The translations under genes and the position numbers were made by a program. The notes under the pieces were generated by a model, which was given only the letters and a program-made list of their open reading frames with translations, ran no database searches and was not told the DNA's origin. A stretch of DNA of 64,000 nt from a virus. The stretch is from positions 1 to 64,000 of IMG/VR virus record IMGVR_UViG_3300028392_000053; one strand, written 5' to 3'. Positions 47,758 through 56,258 of this stretch are shown in pieces. The first letter of the stretch is position 1. Every line of letters begins with the position of its first letter.

Positions 47758-48609
47758 ATGATTCTTGTTGACTTAAACCAGGTTTTACTGGCAGGTCTTA
47801 TGGTCCAAATTTCTGGCCAGAAAAATGTAAAACTCGAAGAAGATTTAATTCGACACCTTGCATTGAATATCCTACGTGGTCATATTAAACAATTTCGCCA
47901 TGAATATGGTGAAGTTGTACTATGCTGTGACAATAAAAAATATTGGCGCAAAGAATTCTTTCCATTCTACAAAGCTGGACGTAAAAAGACACGTGAAAAG
48001 TCCGATTTAGACTGGCACCTGATTTTTGACATTCTTGGTAAAATCAAACAAGAACTTAAAGACAATTTCCCATATCGTGTTATTGATGTTGATGGTGCAG
48101 AAGCCGATGATATTATTGGAACACTTACACCAATTTATTCAAAAACTGAGAAAGTGTTGATTCTCTCAAGTGATGGTGACTTCTTACAACTTCAAATGTG
48201 GGGTAAGAATGTTAAGCAATATAATCCAACACAAAAGAAATTTCTTACTTCTAAAAATCCATTAGAAGAACTAAAGGCGAAGATTATTGGCGGTGACCGT
48301 GGTGATGGTATTCCAAATATTCTTTCACCGGGAGACACCTTTGTCCGAGAAATCCGTCAAAAGGTTATGACTGAAGCTAGGTTGACAACTTTCATGTCTG
48401 CAAACTATGGTGAATATGAAGATGAAACTGCACGTATTGGTTATTCGAGAAACCAGACTTTAATTGACCTCCGTCTAATTCCGGGTGAAATTAAAAATTC
48501 AATTATTGATACATATAATAATACAACGCCGGCCACTCGCTCTAAGTTAATACCTTATTTCATGGCCAAGAGACTTAAAAATTTGATGGATGTAATAGAG
48601 GAATTCTAA
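47758..48609 (+). CDS. rnh: RNase H / 5'-3' nuclease (T4 Rnh-like)
   Basis: 283 aa. MILVDLNQVLLAGL, VLCCDNKKYWRKEFFPFYKA, VDGAEADDIIGTL and LSSDGDFLQL are the metal-binding motifs of the FEN-1/T4 RNase H family. It removes RNA primers and 5' flaps. GDRGDGIPNIL resembles the H3TH region. Stop overlaps the next ATG. Confidence 0.92.
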   Translation: MILVDLNQVLLAGLMVQISGQKNVKLEEDLIRHLALNILRGHIKQFRHEYGEVVLCCDNKKYWRKEFFPFYKAGRKKTREKSDLDWHLIFDILGKIKQELKDNFPYRVIDVDGAEADDIIGTLTPIYSKTEKVLILSSDGDFLQLQMWGKNVKQYNPTQKKFLTSKNPLEELKAKIIGGDRGDGIPNILSPGDTFVREIRQKVMTEARLTTFMSANYGEYEDETARIGYSRNQTLIDLRLIPGEIKNSIIDTYNNTTPATRSKLIPYFMAKRLKNLMDVIEEF

Positions 48610-49031
48610 TGAGAAAAAATGTTTATGAAGTGTTTGATGAATTTGAAAAAGCAGATTCGAAACAAGATAAGATTAATGTACTTGCCAACAATTGGACACC
48701 AACAGTAAAATTGGTACTTCAATTGGCATATCGACCTGAAATGGAATGGAAGTTTAAGGATTATCCAAAAAGATATAAGAAACCGGATACAAAACCCGGA
48801 ATCTCTTATGCCACACTTGATACTGAACTTAAACGACTTTATATGTTTCGTGTTGGTAATGAAACCGCCGAGAAGTTGACAGAAAAACGTGCAGAAGAAA
48901 TTCTCATGGTTTTATTGGAATCTCTTGAACCCCTTGAAGCGGATGTTGTTATTGGAATTTTTAAGAAAGATTTGGGTGTTAAAGGATTGACATATAAGTT
49001 TATCCGTGATAACATTCCTGATGTATTATAA
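48609..49031 (+). CDS. DUF6433 phage protein
   Basis: 140 aa, VYEVFDEFEKADSKQDKI, LANNWTPTVKLVLQLAYRPE, then GISYATLDTELKRLYMFRVG. I recognise DUF6433, which follows RNase H in T4-like phages. Likely in replication by context; role unknown. Confidence 0.75.
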   Translation: MRKNVYEVFDEFEKADSKQDKINVLANNWTPTVKLVLQLAYRPEMEWKFKDYPKRYKKPDTKPGISYATLDTELKRLYMFRVGNETAEKLTEKRAEEILMVLLESLEPLEADVVIGIFKKDLGVKGLTYKFIRDNIPDVL

Positions 49032-49048
49032 ACAAACGGAGAAAAAAA

Positions 49049-49234
49049 GTGGGAAAATTTGTTCCTAAGTTTCGTCCATTTGATGATGAATATTCGAGTG
49101 AATATAATTCATCAAAGGAATTTAATAAAAATAAGAAGCGTAAAAAAGAAGTTACAGAGTTACGAAGGATGCGCCAGCGTCAACATGATGATAACGATTA
49201 TGGTTTTTTAGAAAAACGTTACACTAAGTTGTAA
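49049..49234 (+). CDS. small basic phage protein with GTG start (61 aa)
   Basis: 61 aa, GKFVPKFRPFDDEYSSE then KNKKRKKEVTELRRMRQRQ. GGAG eight bases upstream supports the GTG at 49049. Highly charged; nucleic acid binding is possible. Confidence 0.65.
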   Translation: MGKFVPKFRPFDDEYSSEYNSSKEFNKNKKRKKEVTELRRMRQRQHDDNDYGFLEKRYTKL

Positions 49235-49250
49235 AAAAACAACAAACCTC

Positions 49251-49279
49251 TTGACTTTTATCTTTAAATCGATTATAAT
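49251..49279 (+). promoter_or_regulatory. sigma70-type promoter
   Basis: TTGACT (49251-49256), 17-bp spacer, TATAAT (49274-49279). Its upstream AAAAAACAACAAANCNC sequence is shared with the promoter at 50263. Confidence 0.78.
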
Positions 49280-49306
49280 AGGGATATTCGATCTTGGAGA
49301 TATATT

Positions 49307-49642
49307 ATGATGATATACATTAGAACTGGAAAATCCAAACCCAAACTCAAGCCTAAAAAAGAGCGTGAGGAATATGAGGCTTGGTTAGCTAAACACCAGA
49401 TTCCAATTACTAAAAAGGTGATGCCGAGTGTCCAACCGTGGCCATATACATTATCGGGTTCTATTCGTGAAACCAGAAAAATTCCATCGTTAAATTCTTC
49501 AGTGATGGATGGCGGAACTGTTAAACCTAAACATTTTTACACAGGTGATAAAATGCTAGGTATTGGAACTCTACATAAGTCTAATGCTGTTCCTGTTTTT
49601 TCTGTTGAAGAAGCACAAGATATGGCAAAAATGCGGAGATAA
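49307..49642 (+). CDS. conserved phage protein, unknown (111 aa)
   Basis: 111 aa, basic start (TGKSKPKLKPKKEREEYEAW), then QPWPYTLSGSIRETRKIPSL and GTLHKSNAVPVFSVEEA near the end, a pattern repeated in many phages. TTGGAG precedes ATG. Function unknown. Confidence 0.7.
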   Translation: MMIYIRTGKSKPKLKPKKEREEYEAWLAKHQIPITKKVMPSVQPWPYTLSGSIRETRKIPSLNSSVMDGGTVKPKHFYTGDKMLGIGTLHKSNAVPVFSVEEAQDMAKMRR

Positions 49643-49644
49643 AA

Positions 49645-49770
49645 ATGAAGATAACAATCAAGATACCAAAACCAGTTTGTCGTACTCCTATCAAACCTGC
49701 ACAAAAACACAGGATTGAGACAAAGTACAATCGTCAACCTAAGCACCGTCAAAAGGAAAATTATGCTTAA
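49645..49770 (+). CDS. small basic phage protein (41 aa)
   Basis: MKITIKIPKPVCRTPIKPAQ followed by KHRIETKYNRQPKHRQ, strongly basic. GGAG eight bases upstream. Its stop overlaps the next start (ATGCTTAA). Common companion of the preceding gene. Confidence 0.65.
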   Translation: MKITIKIPKPVCRTPIKPAQKHRIETKYNRQPKHRQKENYA

Positions 49771-49912
49771 TGAAAGAGAAGTCCAAAAAATCGCCGATAA
49801 GTTGGAAAAAATGAATTATGAAGAAGTTATGGAGACATTGATGCAGGTAAACCTTCTAGTTGCAGAAAAACAGAATAAAATCGTTTTTTTGGAGTGTGAT
49901 TATGTACACTGA
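49763..49912 (+). CDS. small helical protein (49 aa)
   Basis: 49 aa from ATG 49763, chosen for AAGGA upstream; sequence LNEREVQKIADKLEKMNYEE is a charged helix, then MQVNLLVAEKQNKIVFLE. Overlaps both neighbours. Confidence 0.6.
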   Translation: MLNEREVQKIADKLEKMNYEEVMETLMQVNLLVAEKQNKIVFLECDYVH

Positions 49913-50225
49913 TACACAAAGACTCGCAAAAGCGATAATTCAAAGTGATCCTGAGTTGGCCAACGACATTTATTTTGCTTTAGATGAGGAATTAGTTGGA
50001 AAACGACAACCATGGGAACATCTAAGTGAAATTGTGCATCAGTGGGTAAATCCTAAGCCAAAAACTTATGGTCCGATTCAAATTGAAGATGCGGATGACG
50101 ATTCAGGAGACGGAATTCTGACTTTTCCTCCGGAATTAATCGAAGAAACCGGTTGGAAAGAAGGAGACACACTAAATCTTGAAGTTTCCGAAGCCGGAAC
50201 GCTAATTATCACAAAAAAAGAGTAA
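49902..50225 (+). CDS. AbrB/SpoVT-like DNA-binding domain protein
   Basis: 107 aa from ATG 49902 (GGAG upstream). The C-terminal third, GILTFPPELIEETGWKEGDT and LNLEVSEAGTLII, matches the swapped-hairpin AbrB/MazE antitoxin fold. The N-terminus (DTQRLAKAIIQSDPELAND) is helical. Might be a transcription regulator; no toxin gene adjoins it. Confidence 0.7.
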   Translation: MYTDTQRLAKAIIQSDPELANDIYFALDEELVGKRQPWEHLSEIVHQWVNPKPKTYGPIQIEDADDDSGDGILTFPPELIEETGWKEGDTLNLEVSEAGTLIITKKE

Positions 50226-50247
50226 TTTGTGACAAATTTGTGACAAA
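50226..50247 (+). repeat. two tandem TTTGTGACAAA repeats (possible operator)
   Basis: TTTGTGACAAA at 50226-50236 and again at 50237-50247, directly abutting, upstream of the promoter at 50263. Each is a near-palindrome, so a dimeric repressor or activator site is plausible. Confidence 0.5.
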
Positions 50248-50262
50248 AAAACAACAAAGCAC

Positions 50263-50290
50263 TTGACATTTTCTGTGGCTGTGTTATAAT
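50263..50290 (+). promoter_or_regulatory. strong sigma70-type promoter
   Basis: Perfect TTGACA (50263-50268), 16-bp spacer, perfect TATAAT (50285-50290). It drives the metallopeptidase-vWA gene at 50318. Confidence 0.85.
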
Positions 50291-50317
50291 ACATACTACA
50301 GACTCACAAGGAAACAC

Positions 50318-52531
50318 ATGTTAGTTGAATCAAAATCCAATCTTGCACGCCTCATGGCTACCGAAAACCTGATTGTCGAACAACGTCAGGTTCCGACAGC
50401 ATTTTTCGATATTAAAAATCGTGTTTTGACAGTTCCTGTTCTAAACGGCAATCTTTCTAACGAAGTAATTGATCTTCTCCTTGGTCACGAAGTTGGACAC
50501 GCACTGGAAACTCCAGAACAAGGTTGGCACGATTCTATTGTTGACCTCAAAGTCAATCGTTCAATTCTTAACGTGTGTGAAGATGCACGTATCGAAAAGA
50601 AAATCAAACGTAAATTTCCTGGTATCCGTATTTCCTTTGTCAAAGGTTATCGTGAACTGATGGAGATGGACTTCTTTGGCACCGAAGGTAAAAACCTCAA
50701 TACAATGAATTTCATTGACCGAATCAACCTTTACACTAAAGGTGGTGCGGCTCAAGGTATCGATTTCAATTCCGAAGAATATTCTCTGGTGCGTGAAGTT
50801 GAAGATGCTGAAACATTTGAAGAAACTGTGGCAATTGCCATGAAAATTCAAAAGTTTATGAAAGAACAACCAGAAAAGCCAAAAACTCAACCGAAAAAAG
50901 ATGAGAACTCACAAGGAAACGAAGAACCTGGTGAAGAACCTGGTGGAGAAGTTGGTGGTCGTATGAATTTCGATTTCAATGAACCTCAAGAACAAGCGGA
51001 AGGCGAATCGAAACCAAAAGAAGGTGATCCTAAAGAAGGTGACCTTACCGCAGGTTCTTCCAGTGAAGAAGAATTGGCCAAAGAAGAAAAAGAAGGTGAA
51101 TCTCCACTTGAAACTGGTGGAACAGGTTCTGCCGGTTCAGACGATACTAAGATTGAATCAGAGACCGACAATGCTTTCCGTGAAAAAGAAAAACAACTGT
51201 ATTCTGATGAAAAGCGGAAAGATGTTATGTATTCTAACATTCCCGAAATCATTCCAGAAAATATCATTGTCGGTCACAAAACTTTGATTTCTGAAATTGA
51301 ACGGTACAATTCAGAAACATTTCGTAACGAATGGTTTTATCCAGAAAAAATGCGTCAGAATTTTAGCAAGTTTCGGAATGAATCAAACAAGGTTGTTTCT
51401 TACCTTGTCAAAGAATTTGAAATGCGTAAGAATGCTGAACAGCAAACACGCGCACAAATCTCTAAGACTGGTGAACTCAACATGTCCAAAATCCATGAAT
51501 ACAAATTCACGGATGACATTTTCGCACGGATGACAAAAGTACCAAATGGTAAATCCCACGGCTTGGTGATGTTCATTGATTGGTCTGGTTCCATGTGTGA
51601 CCATATGAGTCCAACAGTGAAACAACTATTGAACCTTGTGATGTTCTGCAAGAAGGTTAATATTCCTTATGAAGTGTATGCATTTACAACAGGAACAATG
51701 TTAGATCGAGAATACAGGCAAACTCAAAAGTTGAAAGTTGGTGATTTGCTTGTCCATGACTTCTCGCTACTCAACATTCTTTCGCACAAGATGAGTGCAA
51801 ATGAATTCACAAAGATGGCATCATTCCTGCTTGATTATGGTACTGGTCGCCGTGGTACTTGTACAAACATGGAACCTCCAAGTATTATGGAACTCGGTGG
51901 TACTCCACTCAACGAAGCAGTGATTGCCGCATTCAAACTGATTCCCCAATTTAAAACAGATAACAAACTTCAAATTGTAAATACTGTGTTCCTGACTGAT
52001 GGTGAAGGTTCTTCATTATCAGGTAGAATTGAAACCCTTGATGGTAAACGTTATGAAATCACGAATGCTGATGCTAACTGGAAAATGCGTTCTTTCTTCC
52101 GTGACACTGTGACTAAAGCATCGGTTGAAGTTACTGAATCTGGTTATGGTTATGGTGGGCGCGGTGTTTCTCAAACCACTGCACTCCTGAAACTATTGAA
52201 GCAACGCACGAATGCAAATGTTGTTGGTTTCTATGTTGCAAAGGTTCGTGATATTCGTAATGCACTGACACTCTATACACCAAAAGATGAACAAGTAAAA
52301 ACTGAAAGGCTTGTGGCAGAGTTCCGCAAAAATAACTTTACGTATCTAAATAACGTTGGATACGATGAATATTACTTCCTCCGTTCCGATAAACTGGACA
52401 CCGATGAAGATGATGAATTCGAAGTTTCTTCAACAACGACACGTGGGCTTGTCTCCGCTTTTTCTAAGTACACAAGCAACCGTGTTTCTAATCGTATCGT
52501 GTTGAATCGCTTCATTAACTTAATTGCATGA
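50318..52531 (+). CDS. metallopeptidase plus vWA domain protein (CobT-like vWA)
   Basis: 737 aa. LLLGHEVGHALETPEQGWH near residue 53 is a zinc-peptidase HExxH-like site (HEVGH). Residues about 185-290 are an acidic, repetitive linker (GEEPGGEVGG, KEGDPKEGD). From about residue 400 comes a vWA domain with VMFIDWSGSMCDHM (MIDAS) and VFLTDGEGSSLSG. CobT-type vWA proteins act with AAA+ partners; a possible partner is at 57562. AAGGAAAC precedes ATG. Confidence 0.75.
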   Translation: MLVESKSNLARLMATENLIVEQRQVPTAFFDIKNRVLTVPVLNGNLSNEVIDLLLGHEVGHALETPEQGWHDSIVDLKVNRSILNVCEDARIEKKIKRKFPGIRISFVKGYRELMEMDFFGTEGKNLNTMNFIDRINLYTKGGAAQGIDFNSEEYSLVREVEDAETFEETVAIAMKIQKFMKEQPEKPKTQPKKDENSQGNEEPGEEPGGEVGGRMNFDFNEPQEQAEGESKPKEGDPKEGDLTAGSSSEEELAKEEKEGESPLETGGTGSAGSDDTKIESETDNAFREKEKQLYSDEKRKDVMYSNIPEIIPENIIVGHKTLISEIERYNSETFRNEWFYPEKMRQNFSKFRNESNKVVSYLVKEFEMRKNAEQQTRAQISKTGELNMSKIHEYKFTDDIFARMTKVPNGKSHGLVMFIDWSGSMCDHMSPTVKQLLNLVMFCKKVNIPYEVYAFTTGTMLDREYRQTQKLKVGDLLVHDFSLLNILSHKMSANEFTKMASFLLDYGTGRRGTCTNMEPPSIMELGGTPLNEAVIAAFKLIPQFKTDNKLQIVNTVFLTDGEGSSLSGRIETLDGKRYEITNADANWKMRSFFRDTVTKASVEVTESGYGYGGRGVSQTTALLKLLKQRTNANVVGFYVAKVRDIRNALTLYTPKDEQVKTERLVAEFRKNNFTYLNNVGYDEYYFLRSDKLDTDEDDEFEVSSTTTRGLVSAFSKYTSNRVSNRIVLNRFINLIA

Positions 52532-52532
52532 T

Positions 52533-53078
52533 ATGATTAAAATTATAGATGACGTACTCTCTCAAGGTTATATTGACGAACTCCTAGCATGGAACGATGG
52601 AACAAAGGCATCTGATGTTTGGGCTTCAAACCAGACAAAATGGATTGATGTTCTTAAATATGCTACGACTGGTACAATACTTTCGAGGGCGCTTCCGGAC
52701 GAATGGAAGAATCCAATTTATTATGATTTAGCGAATCGTGGAAAGTTGGATTATCTTCCATACTCATCTTCGGCCATTCTCTATATGGGTTTCTCCACTT
52801 CTTGTGTAAATTGGCATCCAGACTATCCTGATTATGATGCAATGTCAATTTACCTCAACAAAGAATGGGATTCAAATTGGGGTGGTTGGTTTGCATGGAC
52901 AGAAGAAGATAAGGGTGTAGATTCGCCGAATATCAATCCAAAACGAGGACAGTTCTACTCTCCACAATACAATACAGCCGTGTACTCAACAGAGAGGGAA
53001 TGGCATTGTACGACTCCAATTGCTACTACAGCACCACCTAGAATTTCTATTCAACTATTCTTCTCAAAGAAGCCATGA
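52533..53078 (+). CDS. 2OG-Fe(II) oxygenase (prolyl-hydroxylase-like)
   Basis: 181 aa. NWHPDYPDYDAMSIYLNKEW near residue 90 has the His-x-Asp iron ligands, and GGWFAWTEED and HCTTPIATTAPPRISIQLFF carry the distal His and 2-oxoglutarate Arg. It hydroxylates an unknown protein or nucleic acid. ATG 52533 preferred over 52524. Confidence 0.8.
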   Translation: MIKIIDDVLSQGYIDELLAWNDGTKASDVWASNQTKWIDVLKYATTGTILSRALPDEWKNPIYYDLANRGKLDYLPYSSSAILYMGFSTSCVNWHPDYPDYDAMSIYLNKEWDSNWGGWFAWTEEDKGVDSPNINPKRGQFYSPQYNTAVYSTEREWHCTTPIATTAPPRISIQLFFSKKP

Positions 53079-53470
53079 CTTTACGAAAAAAAAAATTTAA
53101 GGCGGCTCTGATAAAGTATAAACATGTGGGTGTCGAGGGTGAAGTTTGGTTCTGGATTAATCCAAGTTCTGGAACAAAACTATCACCACAGTTTACGACA
53201 CATTCCGAAGCTGAGTATTGGTTTGATTCTGTGATAGCCATACACAATGAGACTTATGATTTTTTAGACCGAATCAAAAACGGAAAGTTTTACACACTAA
53301 AAGGTAGAATTGATGTTGGTGATGTAATCTCTTCCAAAAAAGCGAACGAATGCCCCTTTACAATGCACCTGAATGATGATATACTTGAGTTAGAGGTCCT
53401 CTCTACCTCCTTTGAAAATGCAAAGGAACGAGCAGAGGAGTATTTTGAAATTTTAGAATGGATAGAATGA
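53075..53470 (+). CDS. unknown phage protein (131 aa)
   Basis: 131 aa. EGEVWFWINPSSGTKLSPQF and TSFENAKERAEEYFEILEW; alpha/beta composition, no membrane segment, no family recognised. Overlaps both neighbours. Confidence 0.6.
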   Translation: MTLRKKKFKAALIKYKHVGVEGEVWFWINPSSGTKLSPQFTTHSEAEYWFDSVIAIHNETYDFLDRIKNGKFYTLKGRIDVGDVISSKKANECPFTMHLNDDILELEVLSTSFENAKERAEEYFEILEWIE

Positions 53471-53667
53471 TGAAAACATATACGATACTTATCTACCTTG
53501 CATTTGTTATAGCCGCAATTACCCTCGGACCTCTTGCAACAATTTGGTCAATCAACACACTTTTCACACTCACGATTCCGTACACACTTGAAACATGGGG
53601 AGCAGTAGTATGGCTCACAATGGTAACATTCGGTAACGTGGTATCAACAATCAGGTCCAAAAAATGA
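53458..53667 (+). CDS. small membrane protein with two TM segments
   Basis: 69 aa (ATGs at 53467 and 53470 are alternative starts). IYLAFVIAAITLGPLATIW and TWGAVVWLTMVTFGNVVSTI are membrane helices; ends with a basic KK. Unknown role. Confidence 0.6.
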   Translation: MDRMMKTYTILIYLAFVIAAITLGPLATIWSINTLFTLTIPYTLETWGAVVWLTMVTFGNVVSTIRSKK

Positions 53668-53921
53668 TTTCAGAAAAAACTATAGGAATAGCGAATAGAG
53701 CAAGAGACTATCTGAAAGAAAACGTAATCTATACCTCAGAGGAAGTAGAGTATGGTTACACACAAAAGGTAATTGAAATCGCTCTTGAGGAAGCTATCGA
53801 AGCCGTAAATAGGGCTAACCTAAAGGATCGAACATTTACAACATATGATGAGAGTATGATGAATTTCTGTAGAGAGAGAGTAAAGAAAGAAATCGAAGGA
53901 ATTATCGGAGAACAGAAATGA
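53664..53921 (+). CDS. unknown phage protein (85 aa)
   Basis: 85 aa, helical and charged: NRARDYLKENVIYTSEEVEY, ALEEAIEAVNRANL. No family recognised. Overlaps neighbours by four bases each. Confidence 0.6.
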   Translation: MISEKTIGIANRARDYLKENVIYTSEEVEYGYTQKVIEIALEEAIEAVNRANLKDRTFTTYDESMMNFCRERVKKEIEGIIGEQK

Positions 53922-54157
53922 ACCTAGCTGATTACTTTAGAGATAACCGATACAAACCGACATTCGAAATGGGTGAAAGAGTATTCGGAAAGAAAGAAGG
54001 TATACCCTTCATTGGAACGGTAGGGAACGACACCGAAATCTCTAAGGAAGAAGGACCAAGAGTATCGATACACCTCGACCTTCCATTCCCAAAGAACAAG
54101 AGTTCTATATTGGTAGTGAAGCCAGAGGTACTCAAGAGACTGAAAAGCTATGACTAA
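53918..54157 (+). CDS. unknown phage protein (79 aa)
   Basis: 79 aa. FEMGERVFGKKEGIPFIGTV resembles SH3-like small domains that begin with a G-x-R-V turn; the rest SIHLDLPFPKNKSSILVVKP is beta-rich. No family named. Confidence 0.6.
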   Translation: MNLADYFRDNRYKPTFEMGERVFGKKEGIPFIGTVGNDTEISKEEGPRVSIHLDLPFPKNKSSILVVKPEVLKRLKSYD

Positions 54158-54359
54158 ACGCTGGAGTATCTCCTTCCCTGGAGAGTTTGACCAAGATGTG
54201 GTGGAGACATGGACAGAGGAACAAATCCTGAAGTCCTACTACACGTATTGGTCAACTAAGATGATTCAGGTGGGAAAGGGTGACGATATTTCAAAAGAAC
54301 GTTGTATCGAAGACTGGTGCATAGTCCACTGGGCATGGGAAAATTTCGAAAAAGTGTAG
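54150..54359 (+). CDS. unknown phage protein (69 aa)
   Basis: 69 aa, Trp-rich (KRWSISFPGEF, EDWCIVHWAWENFEKV). Last + strand gene before the - strand island. Function unknown. Confidence 0.6.
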   Translation: MTKRWSISFPGEFDQDVVETWTEEQILKSYYTYWSTKMIQVGKGDDISKERCIEDWCIVHWAWENFEKV

Positions 54360-54566
54360 TGGGGTCCGGAGAAAATTCCAGCTGGGAAGAAAACTCGAAA
54401 ATGTGCTTCCGGCCCCAGAAAATAAAAATGGGAAGAAAAGAGTTTGGGCCATAGCACAACATTACTTACACTATGATACCTTTAAGGGCACTGCCCCTGG
54501 ACCTTTAAGGCGTGAGCACAAAAAAAGAGGTGCCAAAGCACCCCCTAAACCACTGCCACCTAACCT
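54360..54566. other. structured non-coding stretch between convergent genes
   Basis: No gene. GGGG-CCGGAG near 54361 can pair with CTTCCGG-CCCC near 54408, with an inner TTCC/GGGAA hairpin, so transcripts from the + strand may stop or be processed here. GGGCA/TGCCC and two CCTTTAAGG copies follow. Confidence 0.4.
54518..54545 (-). terminator. Rho-independent terminator for the - strand island
   Basis: Read on the - strand: GGTGC-TTTG-GCACC followed by TC and seven T. It is just downstream of the last - strand gene. Confidence 0.75.
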
Positions 54567-54671
54567 TTAGCCTACCACGCGCCACACCCACAGGTCCAGC
54601 GCCACCACCACCAAGCCTAACACCAGCACCACCTGGAATGCCAGGTTCTCCCACTTATTTTCTGAAAACAT
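54567..54671 (-). CDS. 34-aa single-TM protein
   Basis: - strand ORF MFSENKWENLAFQVVLVLGL then VVVALDLWVWRVVG: one membrane helix. AAAGGA lies upstream of the ATG. Last gene of the - strand operon; function unknown. Confidence 0.55.
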   Translation of the reverse strand: MFSENKWENLAFQVVLVLGLVVVALDLWVWRVVG

Positions 54672-54685
54672 AATAATTCCTTTAT

Positions 54686-54916
54686 TTAAACCGAATGGCC
54701 ACGGGCATCCATCATTTCCGAGAGGATGAATTTAGCCACGTTCAATTGCTTCCGCATCGCCTCATTGTGGCCCATAGCCTGTAGTTCCTGACAATCGGAC
54801 AGGATGCCCATGACCACCATCTCCAAACCAGAGAATTTAGCGGTGATGGAGCCCATGTACTGGTCACGGATGTCGGCTTGGCTCATGCCATAGCACTTGG
54901 TTTCGAATTCTGTCAT
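54686..54916 (-). CDS. small helical protein (76 aa)
   Basis: 76 aa from the ATG at 54916, selected for AAAGGA upstream: MTEFETKCYGMSQADIRDQY, then SGLEMVVMGILSDCQELQAM. No family recognised. Confidence 0.65.
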   Translation of the reverse strand: MTEFETKCYGMSQADIRDQYMGSITAKFSGLEMVVMGILSDCQELQAMGHNEAMRKQLNVAKFILSEMMDARGHSV

Positions 54917-55007
54917 TTTGGTTCCTTTTCTTAACAACATGGTTGGATTATGGCGGAAGGGCATGGTTTTGGCAACCATGCATGGAATACACCACCGGAC
55001 TGTAAGG

Positions 55008-55229
55008 TCAATCCAGGAGCACCATGTAAGCCTTGGCATAGTGGCGCCTGAACCAATCCAGCCCCTTTTGCATTCTCTTATAATCACCGACCATTTGGCA
55101 ACCCATAATGGTATCGTATACCGCCACTGCCTCTGGAGATAATGTAATGGATTCTCCTGAGAATGGATTGGTTACCACCTCATTCTCGGTTCCAACCATG
55201 CATTCGAATGGTAATTTGATTTTGGACAT
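55008..55229 (-). CDS. small protein of the - strand operon (73 aa)
   Basis: 73 aa: KIKLPFECMVGTENEVVTNP, LSPEAVAVYDTIMGCQMVG, GLDWFRRHYAKAYMVLLD. GAAAGGAAA precedes the ATG. I recall this pattern next to GP88-like genes in phages; function unknown. Confidence 0.65.
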   Translation of the reverse strand: MSKIKLPFECMVGTENEVVTNPFSGESITLSPEAVAVYDTIMGCQMVGDYKRMQKGLDWFRRHYAKAYMVLLD

Positions 55230-55245
55230 AATGTTTCCTTTCAGT

Positions 55246-55995
55246 TTAAACGGATGCCATCATAATGGCGGGATACTTTACAAAGCCAGTATTATCTTTT
55301 TTGGCTTTACCTTTGGCATATAAACCAACAACCACATTCGAAGGATCAAGGAAGCGGAGGTCCGATTCGTCACCATTGAATACTGGCATATTGAGATAAT
55401 CGGCAGGCATTGGGAGGGTTTTCTTAATACCAAACACCACTGCCACGTTATAACCCTGGAGAATGGCATTCGAAACGTCCGAATCATTACCATCGGCTGC
55501 CGAAAATGTCAGGTGATAATTAGGATAATCCTTGATTTTACGTCCGAGAATCTTGGTATAATCATAGAATTGTAATTCAGGGAATGCCATGAAAATGTTT
55601 TTATATTCCACACCATTACGGATAGCGGCATACTTTTCAAAGGAAAGGTCGGAAGTACCATTCAGGCGAATAACTGGAATCATGGAGATTTTCTCCGATT
55701 GTTTAATCGCCAATTCAATATCCTTTACCAACAAAGCCATAAAGGTTTCGCGGTTATTGAAAAACAATTGGGTTTTGCGGATACGCGCCTTTTGAATGAC
55801 GTTGGTATTCTCGCCTTTTTTGAACATACCACCACGTCCTGCGGTATTGAGGCAAGCGGCCGTGCAACCAGCGGTTGCCTTAGGGCAGGTATTGAAACCG
55901 GAGAGGGAGGCTGGTGCAAGGTGCAGGATGTAAGTATTGAAACCGCGAACCATGCCTTTGAGGACCTTAGGATTGCCAGTGGAGAGTAAATTCAT
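55246..55995 (-). CDS. GP88-family phage protein
   Basis: 249 aa from the ATG at 55995 (the 56037 start has no ribosome site). LSTGNPKVLKGMVRGFNTYI, CPKATAGCTAACLNTAGRGG and RLNGTSDLSFEKYA identify the gene product 88 family of phages. The Cys cluster may bind metal. Role unknown. First gene of the island behind its own promoter. Confidence 0.8.
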   Translation of the reverse strand: MNLLSTGNPKVLKGMVRGFNTYILHLAPASLSGFNTCPKATAGCTAACLNTAGRGGMFKKGENTNVIQKARIRKTQLFFNNRETFMALLVKDIELAIKQSEKISMIPVIRLNGTSDLSFEKYAAIRNGVEYKNIFMAFPELQFYDYTKILGRKIKDYPNYHLTFSAADGNDSDVSNAILQGYNVAVVFGIKKTLPMPADYLNMPVFNGDESDLRFLDPSNVVVGLYAKGKAKKDNTGFVKYPAIMMASV

Positions 55996-56025
55996 TTTTT
56001 GACCTTTGTTTGATTGTATGAGTGT

Positions 56026-56053
56026 ATTATACCACAATTGGAGAGAATGGCAA
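56026..56053 (-). promoter_or_regulatory. promoter of the - strand island
   Basis: - strand TTGCCA (56048-56053), 16-bp spacer, TATAAT (56026-56031). Same -35 as the + strand family here. Confidence 0.8.
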
Positions 56054-56100
56054 CCATCCTCGGAATAGTTGACCGGCTGGCTGGGTATTGGAGTGGGGGC

Positions 56101-56128
56101 TTGCCTTCCCTGCTGGTTGTGGTATAAT
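56101..56128 (+). promoter_or_regulatory. divergent + strand promoter
   Basis: TTGCCT (56101-56106), 16-bp spacer, TATAAT (56123-56128). The first bases transcribed resemble those after the promoter at 58989. Confidence 0.68.
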
Positions 56129-56132
56129 TGAT

Positions 56133-56178
56133 CCTATGATTCGAAGCAAAGGCGGGGTGGACGTGGAGGCTGGGCACC
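56133..56178 (+). ncRNA. promoter-linked RNA or leader, copy 1
   Basis: After the promoter, TGATTCGAA, then GGGGTGGACGTGGAGGCTGG. The same order (TGGTTCGAA ... GGGGATGGACGTGGCGGCTG) follows the 58989 promoter. Reading frames differ between copies, so RNA or DNA conservation is more likely than protein. Confidence 0.45.
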
Positions 56179-56220
56179 ATAATAATACACCATCCCTCCG
56201 GTCGACTATTATTTCAATGG

Positions 56221-56248
56221 TTGCCAAACCTGCTGGAACCTGTAGAAT
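56221..56248 (+). promoter_or_regulatory. early-type promoter
   Basis: TTGCCA (56221-56226), 16-bp spacer, TAGAAT (56243-56248), preceded by GGTCGACTATT. One of the repeated family. Confidence 0.65.
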
Positions 56249-56258
56249 CCAACCCATG

